A stretch of DNA of 64,000 nucleotides from Gongronella butleri (lineage: Eukaryota; Mucoromycota; Mucoromycetes; Mucorales; Cunninghamellaceae). The position numbers and the translations under genes were made by a program. This document shows positions 58,340 through 64,000 of this stretch, piece after piece. The stretch is from positions 62,001-126,000 of the forward strand of contig JAIWZP010000071.1 in NCBI GenBank assembly GCA_025201375.1. Direction: 5' to 3'. The notes under the pieces were generated by a model. It searched no databases and had not been told where the DNA came from. It saw nothing but the letters and a program-made list of their open reading frames with translations. Each line of letters starts with the position of its first letter. Positions within the stretch are counted from its first letter, which is position 1.

Positions 58340-61300
58340 AATGACCGCCAGTTGAAAATCGCGAAACAAGCGCTCAATGTTCATTTTGAGTGTGATGGGC
58401 AGGTCGTCCACCCAATACACTTCGGCCATGAGCTTGAGCAAAGAAACCATCCAAGGATTGGGCGGTTTAAACACGGTGCTGGTTGCACCTTGGCTGAGCA
58501 CATTGCAGCAAAATGGAATCACGATGGACAACTGGTGATGATCATACGCGTCGATGATCAGATCCTATAGAAAGGGACGGGATGAGTACAAAAAAAATTA
58601 ATAAAAAGAGGCAATTGCGACTCTTTTTCTTGTTTTTTTTTTTTTGGAACGAACCTTGAGAGAGAGGCTCTTGTGGCGGATGGGTTTGTTCTTTTCAAGC
58701 GTGATTTTGCCGAGCCAAGTGGCGAGGGCATTGATCTTTGGCTGGAGCGCGGCGATTGGGTGATGTGGTGGGGTCGTTTGTGCGTCCTTGAGCCATTGTT
58801 GGATGGTGCCATAAGTATCGCGTGTGATGATGTCGAGAAGCTGCGGGCGATCCATGGCCTTTAGCAATTGAGCGAGGGTATCGTGGCGTGAAGGTTGAGT
58901 GGCAGCAATGTGGATGACCATGTACTCGCTGAGCCAGCCAATGGGCGCGACGGGCGATAAAAGCAGGGCTGTCATGGCCGTCGCTTTGTGAATGACATTG
59001 CCTGGTGTCAATTCGTCCAAATGTTGCATCAATGTCGTCCGCACGCCGGAAGAACCTGCAGAGAGCTCGGAAACGGGTGTTGTGCGTGCGGCAAGGCTGC
59101 TGCTGGAGCTGCTGCTTGTTGTCATGGCCGCCGACGTGGTGGCAGCACTCACGATGGGGCTGGATGGGCTGGACAGCTGGTGGAGTGGCGACGACGACCG
59201 CAATGCATCCTGTTGGGTCCCGCCAGCAAGGCCGTGTTGCTCGTGCAGTGCCCACAATTGCTCCTTGAACCGCGCAATCAATTTCGCATACGATTTGAGC
59301 CCTGGCACAGTCGTCAGCACCAAAAGATATTGCGGCCACTCGACGCACCGGTCGGCAAATTGCATCAATGCCTGCAAACCAAACGGAAATAGCTTGGCTT
59401 CTCCTGCACGCGAAATCGCGTCCAACACCGTCTTGAGAACAAGACGAAGACGCCCATACTCCACAAGCCGGTGCCGCACCATCAGACCAAGCACTTCGCC
59501 CGTAATCAAAAGCTCATGATCCGGGTATTGGTCGAAAAAGCGCGTCTCGTCCAGCTTAAAAGAAGAAAATGAGTTTAAAAATCGAAAATAAGCCGAAAAC
59601 GGGACGAAGGTGGCGCAGCATAAAAAGGAGGGGGGTTTCCTTACCAAAGTGTCGGTCAAACACATGTAAAACTCGTAGCGCGACATGTCGTCGGAGCGTT
59701 GGCAAGTGATCATGATGTCAATGAGCTCCTGTGGCGTGATCTCGTACTTGTACAGCCGATCAAAGCAGTGGCGTGCGAGCTGCTCCGTGTCTGGTGTGTA
59801 TGCGTGCGAATGGGCTATGCTGGTGCTCGATTTGCTGACCAATAGCGACGTCAGGTACGCCTGCAGCTCCGGATGCAAATCTGCATAGCATTGACACACT
59901 TGTTGCAGCTTGGCTTGCTCCACGGGCGTGAGATTTCTAAAAATAAAAAAAACAATGAGATGCCGCCCTTTTTTTTCGTTCCCCCCCCCTATTCCCCCCC
60001 TTTCCCATTTTTTTTTCATTTACCTGTCGGCGAGGACGCGTAAAAACACCTTGACAACGTCAACGGAGAGATGCATGACCGAGATGGCGGCCTGCGCAGG
60101 CGAGTACGCGACTTGCAGCGTGTATTTGCTTTCCAAAAAATCGAGACACACTGATGTGAAGGACGGATTGCCCGTGAATTCCTCCATGAGCCATTTCTCG
60201 AGGTTCAGGTGCTGCCGCCGCGCAGCCAGGGACGCAAGATCAAGCGCAAAGTCCAGCACATCTGTTTTCAGCACGTACACCAGGATCTACACAAAAAAGA
60301 AAGAAAGAAAGAAAACCGCGTGAGACAAAAGCATTTGGACACGCCTGGCTTTCTCTTTCGCACCTTGGCTTCCTGCGCAATGTCCAAGATTCGCGACACA
60401 GACGCGGGATCGCGCCGGTACAGCGTCAAAAGGCCTTCCATAAGACACGCAGGTGATTTTTGCCACAGCAGCACAATCACAAGCGTCGAATTGGTATGAC
60501 CGATCAAAAAGATGTTGAGCAGCTTAAGCATCGTCTCGTGCAACAGCGTGTTGGGTGTGCACTGTGGTAAAAAAAAAAAAAAAAACGACACGTCAATTTT
60601 TGGATTTTTCGTATTTCCCATCGCTTTTTTGTGTTTCTCGACACGATTTTTCTATTGTCCCTTTTTTCTCTTTTGTCCCTTACAGGGAATTGAGCGCAGC
60701 CGATGAGGAGCAATTCAGGGGCTTCAAGGGTGAGTCTGTCGATAAAAACACGCACATCGTCGTTTGTATCCATGTCGTAGAGGACAAACAGGGCTTTGAC
60801 GAGCGGCAGGCTATTCAGCGGATGATTGGCGAGCTGGACAGCCTGCGGTCGCTGGCGCAGGGCGAGTGCTTCAATGTCATTGTCCCCAAGAACCGGCGGC
60901 GTGACGGAAAGCGCTTCCTTGACACTGAGCAGCAAATCGCCACGGCTGTAAATCAAATGGTACAAGATCGTCCGCTGTCCGTGCGTGTTTGTCCAAGGCT
61001 GAAACAGGATCTGAATTGGGAATGGCTTATTCTAAAATATGAAAAAAGAAAGCAACATCAGCAAAAGCGCTGTTTCATGTGATTTTTTTCTTTCTTTCTA
61101 TACCATGCACGCCACGGCCCACACATCAAACAGGATCTTTAGGCCGGAGCTGTCGCAGACGACGAATTCGGGGTGATCCAGGTAGCGATAGACAAGATCC
61201 CATTGCAAATGCTCATTCTGATGGCCAAAAAAAAAGCATAAATGACGCGTCAAAGCACCCCCCTTTTTTTCTTCATTTTGTACCTTGATGTGTAATGCAT

Positions 61301-61502
61301 GGACAAAGTGGTAATAATTCCACACCGTGCCTTGGCGGACCACGGAGTGCGCTTGAATGATCATGCCCAAAGCGCGAGCAACCGCTTCCTCGGTGACCAT
61401 CACTTGATAAAAAGTGGTCAGTGCCATGTCTAGCGACGAGCAGGCTGCCCACCCGCGGTCAGACAGGATCTTGCCAAGAGCGTGCACGTCGGCATGAGCC
61501 AT
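54433..61502 (-). CDS. NOT1: CCR4-NOT complex scaffold NOT1
   Basis: Sixteen exons: 61284-61502, 61104-61217, 60684-61031, 60364-60561, 60024-60286, 59645-59936, 58655-59554, 58339-58564, 57565-58259, 57384-57497, 57254-57317, 56683-57185, 56373-56608, 55724-56308, 54799-55598, 54433-54710. They give 1944 residues with no frame break. Not1 holds the deadenylases Caf1/Ccr4 and the Not module for mRNA decay and translational control. HEAT repeats: YRYLDHPEFVV, VSRILDIAQEAK, ASLAARRQHLNLEKWL. Caf1-binding MIF4G region, about 650-850: LATWLGKITLEKNKPIRHKSL, VFKPPNPWMVSLLKLMAEVY. DUF3819/Caf40 region, about 900-1080. C-terminal Not1 domain, about 1560-1944: LSFPGFAFSWLQLISSRHF, PPSCLQLRNVVLSAFPRNM, HLRYPSSHTYFF, HRPHPWGVQVLYYKL. 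The N-terminus starts about 200 residues later than in yeast or human. The exon may extend to 61523. Two acceptors are A-run-AG, and one donor (58654) is GTTCGT. Confidence 0.92.
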
Positions 61503-61523
61503 GGTGATAAAAAACGAGTCAAT

Positions 61524-62490
61524 CTATAACAAAAACAAGTCCATGTCAACCATTCTTCTGTTGTTTGCCCCTCATTTTCGTATGTGCACAAGCGCCCCCA
61601 CGCAACCTACAGGAGAGGGGCAGTAAAACGCGTGTCGGTCAAGACGAGGGAGACTAAAAAGGAGCGGCGACGATCGAGCTAAGTATAAAAACGTGAGTTC
61701 CCGGCCTCATCCCACGCAAAACACAAGCACACACGAGCATCGCTTGACCCCTCCAAGCTTACCAAGATTCTGTCAAACAGGTGTTTGACAAGTGAAAGCA
61801 AAAGGCAAAATCACAAAAGTCAAACAAGACAAAAAAAAAAAAAAAAACGAAAAAAAAGGGGGAAAGAAAAAGAAGAGCGATGACTGGAGCTGCCCTTTTT
61901 TTTTTGTAGGGCAGCTCGAATATTTCAAGACCCGCCGCCCGCCGCGCCCTTTTTGCTTTTCCTGGGCTAGTCGTCTTGCATGAATCTTTTTGAATCTTAC
62001 TGTATGATGCCCTTCCAAGCGCCTGGCCCCGTCGTGTGTGTATCTGTCAAATGTGCGACGGCACAAAAAAAAAGTGAGTGAAAATGGCCATAAAATGATG
62101 AGACCGCGTGAAAACGCACTTGAACCGCCTTTTTTTTTTCAATTTCTCGATCCGTTTTGGTCGCATATTGGTGAAACCTGTATGTCATTCGACAGAGATT
62201 CGATTTTTGTATCTTTTGTCACCGAGGAAGACACCGTGGTATCACAATAAATAAATATTATCAGGAAAATCGAGTTTGAAAATTTTGATCGCGCGATGCC
62301 AGTTTCTAAAGTCCATCCATCGGGCCAGTGTTGCGGATGAGAAATGACGCCCAGACGCGTCTCTTTTGAGCGGTACAAGTTTCACACTGAGTGCGACGCA
62401 ACTGAAATGAGGAAAATCTCAATGACAGTATATCTGCTTTATTTTGATCATTTGCGGCCCCAACAACAATCTACAATGGATTTCATTCCT
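61524..62490. other. 5' region of NOT1 and unassigned DNA
   Basis: A TTATAG acceptor at 61524 suggests at least one upstream intron of NOT1. A short open stretch before a GTAGGT donor (about 61615-61660) could be an upstream exon but has no recognisable homology. A plus-strand GTATAAAAACG is at 61683. The remainder is A/T runs grading into repeat-like DNA. Confidence 0.4.
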
Positions 62491-62499
62491 TCAATCAGT

Positions 62500-63105
62500 G
62501 ATACCAAGCCTGGCAGTTGGAATGAGCCCACTCTTGGGGCGCTGCGGCCGCTGGATGGCACGCAATCACGAATTTCGAAATTGGGCAATTTTCCAAGGGG
62601 TGCACTCGACCATTTTCAAAACATAAAATTTAGGTCCTCCAAATGCCACCTCATTGAACCACATGGTTAGGTTACCCCAATAACCGATACAGATGCAACA
62701 AAAAGAGGGGGTGGCATTGGCTGGTTTCCGCGTAAAATGTAATTTGTCTCTTTTTTTCGTGCCAAGGAAAAGTCGAAAAAGTGGTCACAGAGCCGCAAAA
62801 TAGAGACCATCAGAAAGAGCGTGGCTCACTGCATATGTGGACATGGGTGATCAAAGGAAAAAGTGGATTTTGGCATTTTTGAAGCGGTTTCAAAATCACT
62901 AATAATTTTCGACGCGTGCTAAACCGCGTCAGACGTCGAGCTAGACGCGTCTGTTTTTAATGCAATCCTTGCACCTGGCGTCTCTCTTGCTATTGGACGC
63001 GTCCGCGCGGCTCTATAGACGTGTTTTTCCTGTGCAATTCACCATTGAAATAAAATCTGAAATTGCCCATTGCTCGTCAACAAGCAGAATGATCCCACAC
63101 TATTT
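62500..63105 (-). repeat. Dispersed repeat family A, copy 4 (reverse)
   Basis: Reverse-complement matches to the copies at 16040 and 53335: GATGGCACGCAATC...GGGCAATTTTCCAAGG, GATGG..TTTCC..GTAAAATG, AAAGAGCGTGGC, CACTAATAATTTTCGACGCGT (matching 53755-53785), GCACCTGGCGTCT, and CGCG.GGCTC then TGCAATTCAC. No coding exon. Confidence 0.55.
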
Positions 63106-64000
63106 TAGCGTCTTTGTTTGTTTCTCCATGCCTATTTTCTAGTGGAAGAGTTTGATGCAGTTCTGGACACCTATTTTTTCGATTTTGATTTGGGAGCTCG
63201 TCCCAGCGAATTTACTGATTTGGGCGTGGTGCTCTTTTGACGGTCAAAAGTCACTCCCATGCTTAATTGAATGACCTTGAAAGTATGGTTTGCTCTTGTT
63301 TTTGCCAACCGACCTGGTGAGAATGCTTGGAACGTGTGTGATCTTTGTCTTTTTTTTTCTTTTTTTTTTCGCTTTTTTCTCGTTTTGTGAGTTTGACGCA
63401 GGCCCGTGCACGAGTTATCCCGGAGTTTGACGACTAGATAACATGAGCGCCGCCTGTCAGATTAGACGGTGTGCCAATTCGGGGTCCATTTGTGGCAAAA
63501 TCACGCGTCATCGCACCAAAACCGCATAGAGCCGTGTTTTTTTTTGACTTTTTTCTCTTCCCCAACGAAATCCTACTCTCTCTGACAATGCAAGGAAACC
63601 ACTTTCATTGAACATGATTATAAATGACCGTTGGTGTCCGTGCCATGGGCAGCCATTGGCTGGCAATTCACGAAAAAAAAAGAGGCACTTGGCTCACTTT
63701 TGACTCCATATCGATCCCAGAAGCACCGAATGCAAAGAGTGCAAGGCATCCCTCTGATTTTGATCCTTAAAAAAATTTTTTTTGAGTAACCTGACGCGCT
63801 GACCATGCAAAAGAACAAAGCGATACGCTATGAAAATGCAAATAGACAGGTTGGGGGCCGAATGACAGCATGCTTTTCACTCGTGTCTGTCCTCCAACGG
63901 CACTGCCCTGAACACGAATAGCAAAAAAAAAGACACATGAAGGCACACGGTCCCCAGTTGTCCAATGGAAAGGATAGCCTGGCAGCCAAGAAAAAAAAAA
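63106..64000. other. No supported feature
   Basis: T-runs near 63351-63370 and scattered short frames. No splice-linked exons, RNA gene or clear repeat copy recognised. Confidence 0.45.

Overview
This is a window of nuclear DNA from a eukaryote. It is most likely a fungus outside Ascomycota and Basidiomycota, probably Mucoromycota; that placement is inference. The support is as follows. Genes are split by many short introns (about 50-100 nt, GT-AG). Gene content is fungal: a Ssh4/Ear1-type Rsp5 adaptor, an Rrg7-like protein, an Sso-type syntaxin and a Hob1/Rvs167 BAR-SH3 protein. A 40-kDa complex I subunit and a Rab32-type GTPase are also present, and both are missing from many familiar yeasts. 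I found no rRNA, tRNA, CRISPR array, prokaryotic operon or virus. Exon boundaries were read by eye from splice consensus, reading phase and family similarity. For nearly every gene the spliced length is a whole number of codons.

Layout. 1-4.4 kb (+): the 3' part of DPH5 (diphthamide synthesis), a small tail-anchored protein, and a SAPS-family PP6/Sit4 phosphatase regulator. 6.1-12.8 kb (-): a SERTA-like acidic protein, an A20/AN1 zinc-finger protein, complex I NUO-40/NDUFA9 (with a 2-nt frameshift in this sequence) and a uridine phosphorylase. The last of these is divergent from an RRG7-like mitochondrial gene (+, 13.1 kb). 13.7-17.9 kb: gene-poor, with a dispersed repeat and a candidate broken gene. 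17.9-24.6 kb: SSH4-like (+), a C2H2 factor (+), BCS1 (-) and a Rab32-like GTPase (-). 24.6-32.0 kb: repeat-rich, with a TACTGTA-motif island and a tandem array. 32.0-44.5 kb: a CANIN/Nse6-like gene (-), an Sso-type syntaxin (+), a BAR-SH3 protein (+), a Ste20/PAK-like kinase (-) and Rab11 (+). 44.5-49.0 kb: a second repeat block carrying the same tandem family. 49.0-52.7 kb: an amidase (+) and two small unrecognised genes (-). 52.7-54.4 kb: repeats. 54.4-61.5 kb (-): the 16-exon CCR4-NOT scaffold NOT1. 61.5-64 kb: repeat, no gene seen.

The genes look like ordinary housekeeping loci rather than a cluster for one pathway. Five of them (SSH4, Rab32, Sso, BAR-SH3, Rab11) serve membrane traffic. 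The unusual signals are in the non-coding DNA: paired A-run/T-run introns, 3' splice sites preceded by A-runs, two distant copies of a two-part tandem repeat, and a dense cluster of TACTGTA heptamers.
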